From Triparma columacea (Eukaryota > Sar > Bolidophyceae > Parmales > Triparmaceae): a stretch of DNA of 16,082 nt. The translations under genes and the position numbers were made by a program. The notes under the pieces were generated by a model. It did no database searches. It was not told the DNA's origin and was given only the letters and a program-made list of their open reading frames with translations. Of this stretch, positions 1-7,358 are shown one piece after another; the first letter of the stretch is position 1; the number at the start of each line of letters is the position of its first letter. The stretch covers positions 4,232 through 20,313 of the forward strand of contig BRYA01000150.1 in NCBI GenBank assembly GCA_030267965.1, given 5' to 3'.

Positions 1-2025
1 ACCAAGTGTCTTTTTTCCTTTCTCCTGCTGCTTGTACTTGATCTCCATCTTCACTCCCTCATAAGGTGACTTGAGAGGCCCCCACCCTCCTTCCTCCTCC
101 CCACCAAAGAGCTTTCCAAAACCCATTCGACCCTTTAAAGATGTCCTAAAAATTGCCCTACTCTTCAAGCTCGTTTTCTTCAAGATCTTAGTTTTTCCTC
201 CTTCCTCCTCCCCTCCAAAGAGCTCCTCCAACTCCCCAAACACCTTCTTCTGGTCCTCCTCCAACTCAACCCCCTCCCTCATCCTCTCCACCAAGGCCCC
301 CCTGACCTCAGCATCAACTTCCTTCCCGTTCCTCCTGAACTTCTCCTGCAACCTGTTGGCCTCAACAAGCTGATTCTTTGCAAGGTAGTCGATTGCATTG
401 TCCATCAGTGTCTTTTGAAGGCCTTGGAAATGCAGATCAACTGTCTGAATGCGTGTCACTCTACAGACATTTGGAGCAATCTCGTTGAAGAAGTAGACAC
501 CTGTAGTCTCTGCTAGCACAAACCCTTCCTTACTGAGGTCCTTGAAGCCTCCTCCTGGGTACTCTGTCAGTGGCACAAGAGCTAACATGTATGAAGTCTG
601 GCCATTCTCAAGTTTGACTTCCTTCCACACGAACCACAACTCAAATAGTCGATTGGTGGCGGCAGGGATCTTCAAGCCAAAATGATAGTGCATACTTCTA
701 GTTCCCTCACAATCATTCCTGATAACCCTTGGTAAGTTCCCTTGATTTTTTAAGTGCTCCTCTGACCACTCATATTTGTCAAGCACAAATTGCTCTGCCA
801 AGACACCCTTTGCTGACTTGTCCACAGTGACGCCAAAGGCTGCCCACACATTGTCCCCCTCTCTCCACAGGAACTTGTCGATGCCCTCTTTCAGTGTCCC
901 CTTGACTCTCTTCCCCTTTGTGTGAAGTGCCTTCTCTAGCCTCCCAACCCTCTCCAACATTGCCTCCTCCTCTATTGTCATAGGCGGTGCCCTCGGCATG
1001 ATCTCCTCCACAAAGTGCGCCTTCCTCCGCTCGTCAATGACTGCAGGCTGTCTGAACTTCTTCATGACTTCATCTAGAATTCCCTTCCATGAAACAAATA
1101 CATCCTTGTAAGTTCCTTTCTTGACACTGCTGATGCTGCTTTTTATCCTTCCAACTTGTGACCTTGCAGATTTAAAGCTTTTGACTGTGCTAATGTCTAG
1201 TTTCGATTTCGTCTCTGTAACCCTCTCCTCTGCCATTAGTCTTCCCACCATGGTGACTGCAGTTTGTCCAAACTCAAAGTCAGTGAAGCTGAGCTCCCCA
1301 TCAATGACACCTCGTTTGACAGTCTTGGTATTTCTCGAGGCTAGAATCTCAACAAGCTTCGCAGTTGCCTCATCAGAAAGATCGTCCTCTTCGAGGGATG
1401 TTAATTCCATAATGTTCGTTGATTCGTCGGGAGAGACGACACTGACGTCGAGGAGAAATTCGACAAACTTATTCCCCCTGCCGTAGTGCTGCCAATGGAC
1501 GAGTCTGTGAATGACTCCTTCCTCTTTGTCATACTCGTGGAGGGTCTTCCTTCGGAACTTGCCCTGCTCACAATCGGTGAAAAGAAAGTCAATGATCTTG
1601 TTGCGCTCGTCGTGGAAAACACCAGCGAGCCCTAAAACTTTCACATCGACGCCGGTAGAGTTGTCTATGAGGCCTTCAACGGCTCCTCTCTCCTCAAGAA
1701 GCTTCACAAGTTTGCCTTGCTCGGGTCCAAGAGCTGCATAATTGATATCTACGGGGCCATGTATTGCGGAGGGTGTGCGATTGGAGCCTGAAGGGGGCTC
1801 GGTTGCCTTCAGCAGAACATTGTCGTGATGCATCGATGCGTTGTCGTCTGGCTGACTACCATCACCGGGAGCAGCCTCTTGGTCTGGAGCATCAATCCTG
1901 CGGGTGTTATGGGGAGGCTTCTCCTCCTCCATGCCTTTGAAAGAGGGATCTTCGCGATCGCTTCCCCCGTGTTGGTCCGTTGACGATCCAATTCCCTCAC
2001 TGAGTTCCATGACGCGGCGATCCAT
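1..2025 (-). CDS. START-like lipid-binding domain protein, 3' part beyond left edge
   Basis: The minus-strand frame opens with ATG at 2025 and stays open to base 1, giving 675 residues without a stop, so the C terminus lies outside the window. Residues 1-90 are polar and probably disordered. Residues ~95-270 form a conserved-looking region ending near the motif FTDFEFGQTAVTMVGRLMAE. Residues ~380-560 look like a START-like fold: NVWAAFGVTVD, then LPRVIRNDCEGT, the hydrophobic strand LFELWFVWKEV, and NVCRVTRIQTVDLH before the helix RLQEKFRRNGKEVDAEVR. That arrangement is, from memory, typical of a family expanded in bolidophyte and related algal genomes; START domains bind lipids or other hydrophobic ligands. 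The C-terminal part repeats an LFGGEE(E)GG motif around a basic stretch. I chose the ATG at 2025 because the same frame carries TGA just upstream in the spliced leader. The ligand is unknown. The domain call rests on pattern memory, not on a search. Confidence 0.72.
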   Translation of the reverse strand, partial: MDRRVMELSEGIGSSTDQHGGSDREDPSFKGMEEEKPPHNTRRIDAPDQEAAPGDGSQPDDNASMHHDNVLLKATEPPSGSNRTPSAIHGPVDINYAALGPEQGKLVKLLEERGAVEGLIDNSTGVDVKVLGLAGVFHDERNKIIDFLFTDCEQGKFRRKTLHEYDKEEGVIHRLVHWQHYGRGNKFVEFLLDVSVVSPDESTNIMELTSLEEDDLSDEATAKLVEILASRNTKTVKRGVIDGELSFTDFEFGQTAVTMVGRLMAEERVTETKSKLDISTVKSFKSARSQVGRIKSSISSVKKGTYKDVFVSWKGILDEVMKKFRQPAVIDERRKAHFVEEIMPRAPPMTIEEEAMLERVGRLEKALHTKGKRVKGTLKEGIDKFLWREGDNVWAAFGVTVDKSAKGVLAEQFVLDKYEWSEEHLKNQGNLPRVIRNDCEGTRSMHYHFGLKIPAATNRLFELWFVWKEVKLENGQTSYMLALVPLTEYPGGGFKDLSKEGFVLAETTGVYFFNEIAPNVCRVTRIQTVDLHFQGLQKTLMDNAIDYLAKNQLVEANRLQEKFRRNGKEVDAEVRGALVERMREGVELEEDQKKVFGELEELFGGEEEGGKTKILKKTSLKSRAIFRTSLKGRMGFGKLFGGEEEGGWGPLKSPYEGVKMEIKYKQQEKGKKTLG

Positions 2026-2049
2026 GCTGCCTCTGCAGATTTCTCAAAC

Positions 2050-2100
2050 CTAGAGGAAGGATGTTAAGCGGGGAGGGGGCAAGATGAGTTAGTTACTCAC
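2050..2100 (-). other. Predicted 5'-leader intron (51 nt) of the START-like gene
   Basis: Reading the minus strand, a GTGAGT donor begins at 2100, a CTAAC branch-site-like element follows within ten bases, then a C/T-rich tract and a CTCTAG acceptor ending at 2050. The exon then runs 24 nt to the ATG at 2025. In the ATG frame the exon start reads GTT TGA, so the upstream exon cannot extend the main protein through this acceptor; it is therefore placed in the 5' leader. Confidence 0.6.
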
Positions 2101-2220
2101 GTAAAAATTGAATATCACCGGTCCTCCGAGGAGAATAAATCCGAGAAAGACGACACCGTCATCCAAAAACACACGACGTGTTTCATGAACCCCCCCTCTT
2201 TGGCCTCTTGCCATCTCCAT
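2089..2220 (-). CDS. Possible 43-codon upstream ORF encoding a hydrophobic microprotein
   Basis: ATG at 2220 (a second ATG in frame at 2214) opens a frame that is preceded by an in-frame TGA. It encodes a basic N terminus followed by the membrane-like segment VVFLGFILLGGPVIFNFY. Unspliced it ends at TAA 2089-2091 (43 residues). If the 51-nt leader intron is removed it ends two codons after the junction (41 residues). It may be a translated upstream ORF, an independent small membrane protein, or a signal-anchor exon joined by a weaker splice pair (GTAACT donor at 2096 to a TTTGAG acceptor), which would be in frame with the START-like protein. I cannot assign a family. Confidence 0.35.
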   Translation of the reverse strand: MEMARGQRGGVHETRRVFLDDGVVFLGFILLGGPVIFNFYVSN

Positions 2221-2559
2221 CTCGGGCCACTTTGCAAATCACATCACACCGCGCGTAAAAAGAGCTTCTGCGTCAAATAATCTCTTGTTCGTTCCCCGTC
2301 CTCCTCCTTTTAACTCACAATTTATTTAATTCGTGTGGTTCAAGGTGAGAGATAGATCAGCTTTGAGAATTTGCTGCTGATGTGGCAGGGTGATGTGGCA
2401 GGTAGTTGTGGCAACTACAAGCCAAATAAACGGCGCAGCGACCCCTCTTCCTCCTCGCGCCCTCCACCTGTCCCCAATTTTCCCCCCCCTTGTTAAAAAA
2501 GAGTTTTCAACGTGCTGTTTTAAGGTAAAATATTCTGTTATCCTCTTTCCCATTTACCT
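2221..2559. other. Intergenic region between START-like and hydroxylase genes
   Basis: No supported gene here. It should hold the START-like gene promoter and the hydroxylase 3' end. Visible structure: a perfect 12-base direct repeat (TGATGTGGCAGG) at 2378-2389 and 2391-2402, immediately followed by a perfect 7-bp inverted repeat with a 3-base loop (GTAGTTG-TGG-CAACTAC, 2402-2418). Two overlapping ORFs in this region are low-complexity and are not supported. Confidence 0.5.
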
Positions 2560-3936
2560 TCACGTTCCGAATCCTCCCCCTCCCTTCTTTCTCAATTTTT
2601 TAATTTCCTTTTTCGTCAGCGCCTTCCCCTCCCCCCCCCCTTTCCCCATAACCCCCTCCGGTACCTTCCTCATACTTTCAACCATCCTTTCCGCCATCCA
2701 TCTAACCTCTTCATCTTCACTAGTTAACCCCGGTACATCCAGACAGTCAAACGTCATTTGCAGAGCCTCCCTCTCAACATCCGTTAACTCCGGGTGCCAA
2801 ACCCTCAACATAAGTACATACCTAGTCTCCCTACTATCGTTCCTAGCATCATGATAAACGCTCGTATCAAACGTCATTGTCCTCCCTTCCATCCACTCCT
2901 TAGTAGTATCCCCAACACGGAGTAGACATTTACCGTTCCCGTTCTCCGGTACGATCAACGCTAAATGACTGGTGAGTATAAAGTTACAGCTATCCGTATG
3001 CGCCCCAATCTCCGTACCCCCCGGCATTTGAGCGAAGAACGCTTCCACGCATGGGACCTTGGAGGTGGAGAGGGCGGAGACTGTGGCGGGGAAGAGGAGG
3101 GAGTTCGTGGGATCCCAGGTTGTGCGATCCATTAGGACTAACGTCTTCCAATCGGGACCGTAGCTGGGGGGATGGGGGAGGGATGGGGGGGGGGGATAAG
3201 GGGGGGAGAGGGTTTAGTGCTAGTATTTTTTAGAGCCCGTATTATCATTCTACGTTTTCTCTCCCTCTCCTCCCCTCCCCCCTCTCTCTCTCTTTTTCTC
3301 CTCCCTCTCTCTAAAACCACCTCCTCCCTCTCACCTAGCCGCAGAGTCGCTATCAGCAGCTCTAGCCCATACGTTATTCCCCTTCCCCTCAAGTCCCTTC
3401 CTATCCTTCGTTACTCTTTCAAACTCCTCCCTAATAGTATCGTAGTTCTCCTCTAACTTCGTAGCCCATGGGAATAACTCAGAGTTAGAGTCATCCCAGA
3501 AGGATTTTGCAGTTAAACCAGTTAGAAAAGAACGGGCACGTTGCCTCAAGTAAGGGTCGGAGTTCCAATCAACGGAACCGAACGGTCGGTCAAGCTCTAT
3601 GCCAGCGTCGAGAGAACGCCAGGAGGTAATTACTCGGGATATGTCGGCTGGAGGAGGGAACTTTTTTAAGAGGAGATTCTCGACTAATTTAGAGAAGGAG
3701 GATTGTTTGTGAGGTGTTGAGGGATGGTTTGAGGAGGAGGAAGGGGTTGAGGTTGAGGTAGAGGTTGAGGAAGAGGTAGAGGATGAGGTCTCAAATAATG
3801 ATGTCGATGTGATAGTGTTGATGTTGTTGTTTGTGTTATGTAGTGATGAGTGTGTTAATTTGTTGTTACATTGTAGTATAAATGTAGTAGTAGATTGTGT
3901 TAGTAGTAGTAACGTAGTGTATATTAGTGGATTCAT
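2560..3936 (-). CDS. Aspartyl/asparaginyl beta-hydroxylase-like Fe(II)/2-oxoglutarate dioxygenase
   Basis: Two exons: 3936-3335 and 3163-2560, joined by a 171-nt intron (GTGAGA donor, C-tract plus CAG acceptor). Phase 2 at the donor plus one base at the acceptor makes a Ser codon and keeps the frame; 401 residues. Exon 1 starts with a signal-like stretch MNPLIYTTLLLLTQ, followed by a Ser/Thr/Asn-rich segment. The next in-frame Met upstream (3996) would bury this stretch, so 3936 is preferred. Residues ~205-335 match the aspartyl/asparaginyl hydroxylase fold: PGGTEIGAHTD (His256, Asp258), the second iron His in VYHDARND (His305), the 2-oxoglutarate Arg in ETRYVLML (Arg315), and the family signature VWHPELT. 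Known relatives hydroxylate Asp/Asn of EGF-like domains or lipid A acyl chains (LpxO). The substrate here is unknown. The C terminus is Lys/Gly-rich. It is divergent from the BT1 gene with an 85-bp gap. Confidence 0.85.
3164..3334 (-). other. Intron of the hydroxylase gene, purine-rich then poly-C
   Basis: On the transcript strand the first ~75 nt are nearly all purine (GGAGG and GA repeats), followed by an ACTAAAC branch-like site, then a C-rich tract of about 55 nt ending in CAG. The opposite DNA strand carries G runs of 5-10 at 3166-3207, compatible with a G-quadruplex. The splice is supported by restoring the hydroxylase frame. Confidence 0.75.
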
Positions 3937-4021
3937 TTTTGGACAATGAAAAGAATGAGGAGAATTTGGGAAATCGAAGCGCAAGAGAGGAAGCAATTTT
4001 GGCAGAAATAAGTGCTGAATT
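3937..4021. promoter_or_regulatory. 85-bp spacer, likely shared divergent promoter
   Basis: The hydroxylase (minus, ATG at 3936) and BT1 (plus, ATG at 4022) reading frames start only 85 bp apart, so both 5' leaders and at least one core promoter must overlap the other gene's leader. The spacer is A/G-rich on the plus strand. No clear TATA box or known motif was seen. Confidence 0.5.
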
Positions 4022-5414
4022 ATGGCTCTAATCTCATTATTGTTCGTGTTGTTGTCTCATTTGGGTGTTAGTTATAGTTTATTGTATGAGTGTATGTTGT
4101 ATAGATGTAATATGTTTAGAATGAAAGAATTTAATGGAAATCCTTACCAAACATCTCATCGACTCAATCTGCATATACACCCTCATTTACAGCCCAATCA
4201 GGGTTATAACAGTTATTATAAGGCTAATAAGGGTTATAGGGGTCATAATAAGGCCACTAATAGTGTGTATCATCGTAATATGGTGTTACTGAGTAATAAG
4301 GGATATAATGACCAGAATGCCTCCGATAACTATCATAATGAGGATTATAATGAGGATAAGAAGGACTATAAGAAGGACTATAATGACATCAATGACGACA
4401 CCAATGATGACTTTATAGACAGCAACGACGGTGACTCCTTCTACATGATTAGAGAACTCAAAAAGAGAGCAACTGAGAAACTAGGGAAAGATATTCCAAT
4501 GAAACAAAGGAAACAACTGGCGTCCAAAAGTCAAATCGAATTCTTAGAAGCACTCAAACAAGAGAAAGACAAATTAGGTAAGAACACAAGGAAGCAAGGG
4601 AAGCCAAGGGAAGCCATTCAATACAAACACTAGTACAACAGAACAACAGAACAACCACTAACCCTTACAAACTAACAACCCCCTGTTACCTCATCAAACT
4701 CATCTCATCTCATCTCATCTCAGAAGCTATGAAAACAGAACTCGACGACCCCTCAACCGCCGTCGACATCTACCTAGCAAACAACTTCCCCCTCCCCCCC
4801 TCCACCTCCACCTCCTCCTCCTCCTCCTCCCCCCCATCCCCCCCACCCCCCCCCTCCTCCCTCCTCCCCTTCTCCTCCTACCTAACCCCACCAATAATCT
4901 CCATCTCAACAATCTACCTAACCCAAGGTCTCCTATCCCTAACCTCCCTAGCCCGAACCTTCCTCCTAAAAGACACCTTAAACCTCTCCCCCTCATCAGC
5001 AGCGGCATTAGCAGGGGTCTTCGTTATCCCGTGGACGATCAAACCGATATACGGGATTGTTACTGACACATTCACACTCTTATCATCACGTCGGAAATCA
5101 TACTTAATACTAGGTGGTCTTGGCGCATCAATATCAAACCTCCTCCTCTCATCCTCCCACCTCCGTACTACATTCTTAGGTGGTGGGTATGATGTAACGT
5201 ATGTTGTGATTGCGGCGGTTGTGGGGAGCGGGTGTATTGCGATGACTGATGTTGTGGCGGACGGGATCGTTGTGGAGGAAAGTAGACGGGTTGAAATTAG
5301 GGGGGAGGGTATGGAGGTTAGAAAGGTAAGACGAAAGAGGATGTAGCGAAGAGTTAAGGGGGAGATTAAATAGAGAGAGAGAGGAGGAGGAGGGAAAGAG
5401 AGAGGAGGAGGAGG

Positions 5415-5448
<34 letters not shown>

Positions 5449-6485
5449 ATAACTAACGTCCCCTATTTCTTCCCTTCACCCTACCCCCCCCCCCCCTCCA
5501 CCAAAGGGTTCGATCCCATTAACGGGTCCAAACCTCCAATCCCTCTGCTGGGGCTCAGCCGCACTAGGCGGTATCCTATCATCCTACTCCTCAGGTACAC
5601 TCGTTGACTCTGTTGGACCGGAGGGGGTTTATAGGATCGCTGCGGTACTACCGCTACTTGTTGCGGGGGTTGCGACGGGGATTGAAGAGGAGGTTATTAA
5701 GGAGGAGGGAAAGGAAGGGGGGGTGGATAAAGTTAAGAAACAGGTAAGTGGGGGGGGTATTGTTTTATGTTTGATAATAACACTTTATCAACACACACAC
5801 ACACACTCAAAAACGCCGGCTCTCACAGCTAGGCGAGCTCAAAGAAGCGTTCTCGAACCCCTCCGTCTGGAAGCCCGCTCTCTGGTTATTCCTCTGGCAG
5901 TCAACCCCCACATCCGAGGGTGCTTTCCTTTACTTCATGACGAACGATTTATCACTGAGCGCCACGTTCTTAGGATCCGTTAAACTTGTCACGTCAGTCG
6001 CGGGATTGCTGGGTGTTGTTGTGTACAACAAGTACCTTAAAAACGTACCCATCAGGGACGTTCTTTACTACTCTAGTTTAATCTCAGCTCCCCTAGGTCT
6101 GACTCAGCTGGTGTTGATAAACCACTGGAACAGACTCCTGAACGTACCGGACGAACTGTTTGTTTTCGGGGACGATGCTGTACTTACGGTGCTTGGTCAA
6201 GTCGCCTTCATGCCTACACTCGTACTTGCCGCTAGGTTATGTCCTGTTGGTATTGAGAGTACTCTTTTCGCGTTGTTAATGTCTACCTTCAATTTAGCGG
6301 GCATCGTTGGGAGCGAAGTCGGGGCGGGACTTACGAAAATCCTGGGGGTTACAAGTACAGACTTTGGGAATCTTGGATGGCTTACGGTGGTTTGTAACTT
6401 GAGCAGCTTGTACCCACTTTTATTCATTGATCAACTACTCGGGGAAGACGAGGTTGAGGAGGAGGATGAGGGAGGGAGTTTATAA
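4022..6485 (+). CDS. BT1-family folate/biopterin-type transporter with secreted-type N-terminal extension
   Basis: Best model is four exons: 4022-4577, 4724-5325, 5507-5743, 5829-6485 (683 residues). All donors are GTAAG; acceptors end in CAG or AAG; every junction keeps frame (phases 1, 0, 0). Exon 1 begins with a signal-peptide-like MALISLLFVLLSHLGVSYS, then an Asn/Tyr/Asp-rich segment with repeated N(K/Q)GY, then a basic helix. The exon 1-2 junction makes a continuous amphipathic helix (EALKQEKDKL joined to EAMKTELD). The membrane core starts near residue 230 after a Ser/Pro tract and carries BT1 signatures: IPWTIKPIYG (~287-296) with TDTF and RRKSYLILG after it, MTDVVADGIVVE, LQSLCWGSAALGG, and ARLCPVGIESTLFALLM. 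BT1 proteins are 12-helix carriers; in plants and cyanobacteria they move folates and in trypanosomatids folate/biopterin. A shorter 496-residue protein would start at 4729 if exon 1 is separate. The signal-like start suggests plastid or endomembrane routing (inference). Confidence 0.82.
4578..4723 (+). other. Predicted intron joining the 5' exon to BT1
   Basis: GTAAGA donor at 4578 inside the first ORF. The acceptor side has two CTAAC-type sites (near 4657 and 4672), a pyrimidine-biased tract and a (CTCAT)4-CTCAG end at 4699-4723. It closes six bases before the first Met of the BT1 core and is in frame with it. If unspliced, the first ORF instead ends at a TAG at 4631-4633. Confidence 0.65.
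5371..5448 (+). repeat. GA/GGA microsatellite inside BT1 intron
   Basis: An almost pure purine tract of GA and GGA repeats, with one ATA interruption, lies in the 181-nt intron 5326-5506. It ends directly before the CTAAC branch-like site, and a 14-C tract precedes the AAG acceptor. Confidence 0.9.
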
Positions 6486-6560
6486 GGGAATGTTATAATA
6501 ACAGCAGTAGAAGTGAATGTTTGCCTTGAAAAATGGCAAACTTTTTTTTCTTCCCCTCTC

Positions 6561-7138
6561 AACTATGCAAAACGATGATGAGCGCATCAACCACTTAACA
6601 AATTAGTGGCGTGCGTCAGCTCCGGGTACCTTCAACTTAAGACTGACCAAGAACGAGCTCAATGTATGTTCCAAAATAGGACACTTCACGAGCTCATCTC
6701 ATCTGCTAACTTTCACAAACTTCTCCCTCCCCCCCCCCCTCCCCTCCCCTTAACTATGCAAAACGATGATGAGCGCATCTAACCACTTAAACAAATTAGT
6801 GGTGTGCGTCAGCTCCGGGTACCTTCAACTTAAGACTTGACCAAGAACGAGCTCAATGTATGTTCCAAAAGAGGACACTTCACGAGCTCATCTCATCTGC
6901 TAACTTTCACAAACTTCTCCCTCCCCCCCCCCTCTCCCCTCCCCTTAACTATGCAAAACGATGATGAGCGCATCTAACCACTTAAACAAATTAGTGGCGT
7001 GCGTCAGCTCCGGGTACCTTCAACTTAAGACTTGACCAAGAACGAGCTCAATGTATGTTCCAAAAGAGGACATTTCACGAGCTCATCTCATCTGCTAATA
7101 ACTTTCAAACTCTCCTGCTCGCTCCCTCCCCCCCCCAA
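6561..7138. repeat. Three tandem copies of a ~193-bp unit
   Basis: Copies begin with AACTATGCAAAACGATGATG at 6561, 6752 and 6947 (spacing 191 and 195). Each runs through CCACTT...TTAGTGG, GTCAGCTCCGGGTACC, two GAGCTC sites, CTCATCTCATCTGCTAA and a poly-C/T tract that abuts the next copy. Copies 2 and 3 are nearly identical; copy 1 has several single-base deletions and substitutions. No conserved reading frame runs through them: the longest shared frame, from ATGTATGTT, has a stop in copy 1. They fill the convergent spacer between the BT1 and ammonium transporter 3' ends and would be transcribed only as 3' UTR read-through or as an independent RNA. Confidence 0.92.
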
Positions 7139-7205
7139 ACCCCGCAACCAGAGAACGCTACATATAACCCCACTTTGAGGGGAAATTTGCGCGAATCTCG
7201 AAACA

Positions 7206-7237
7206 CGACCAAGCCTCACCCTAGGAGGGTTTGGTCG
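7206..7237 (-). other. Stem-loop in the ammonium transporter 3' flank
   Basis: An inverted repeat, CGACCAA...TTGGTCG, with further GC and wobble pairs, gives about 11 bp around a loop of ten bases. On the minus strand it lies about 120 nt past the AMT stop. It shares ACCCTC...TAGGGT and TGGTCG with the stem-loop at the stop codon. Confidence 0.55.
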
Positions 7238-7303
7238 CGATTATCTTTGTATGTAATATTTCCTAACCCAAAAACCGTTATGAACAAAAAAAACACTAGC
7301 AAA

Positions 7304-7358
7304 TAAAACCGCGACCAGGACCCTAACCATAAGAGGGTATACCTCGTCCCGCGTTTTA
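7304..7358 (-). other. Long imperfect stem-loop at the ammonium transporter stop codon
   Basis: On the minus strand TAAAACGCG (starting with the TAA stop, 7358-7356) can pair with CGCGGTTTTA about 45 nt later, with inner pairs AGG/CCT and ACCCT/AGGGT around a loop TTATGGTT(A). Roughly 19 pairs with small bulges. It could act in 3' end formation or mRNA stability; this is inference. Confidence 0.5.

Noticed and set aside
71..1741. Plus-strand ORFs and short minus-strand ORFs over the START-like gene
   Set aside because: All are other-frame shadows of the continuous minus-strand reading frame from 2025 to the left edge.
3172..3456. Overlapping ORFs on both strands across 3051-3456
   Set aside because: Low-complexity Gly/Arg or Ser/Leu runs produced by the purine/C-rich intron of the hydroxylase gene.
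4022..4633. Stand-alone secreted Asn/Tyr/Asp-rich protein gene
   Set aside because: Kept only as the alternative. The donor, branch sites, acceptor and in-frame helix join favour it being exon 1 of BT1.
6561..6760. Box C/D snoRNA (ATGATGA seen near the unit start)
   Set aside because: A box-C-like string is present, but no convincing terminal stem with a box D at the right distance could be shown by eye.
6561..7138. CRISPR-like array
   Set aside because: The units are contiguous ~193-bp tandem copies with no unique spacers, in a eukaryotic genome.
7055..7306. 83-codon ORF over the end of the repeat array
   Set aside because: Its start lies inside the third repeat copy and the frame is not kept in the first copy. 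No recognisable protein features.
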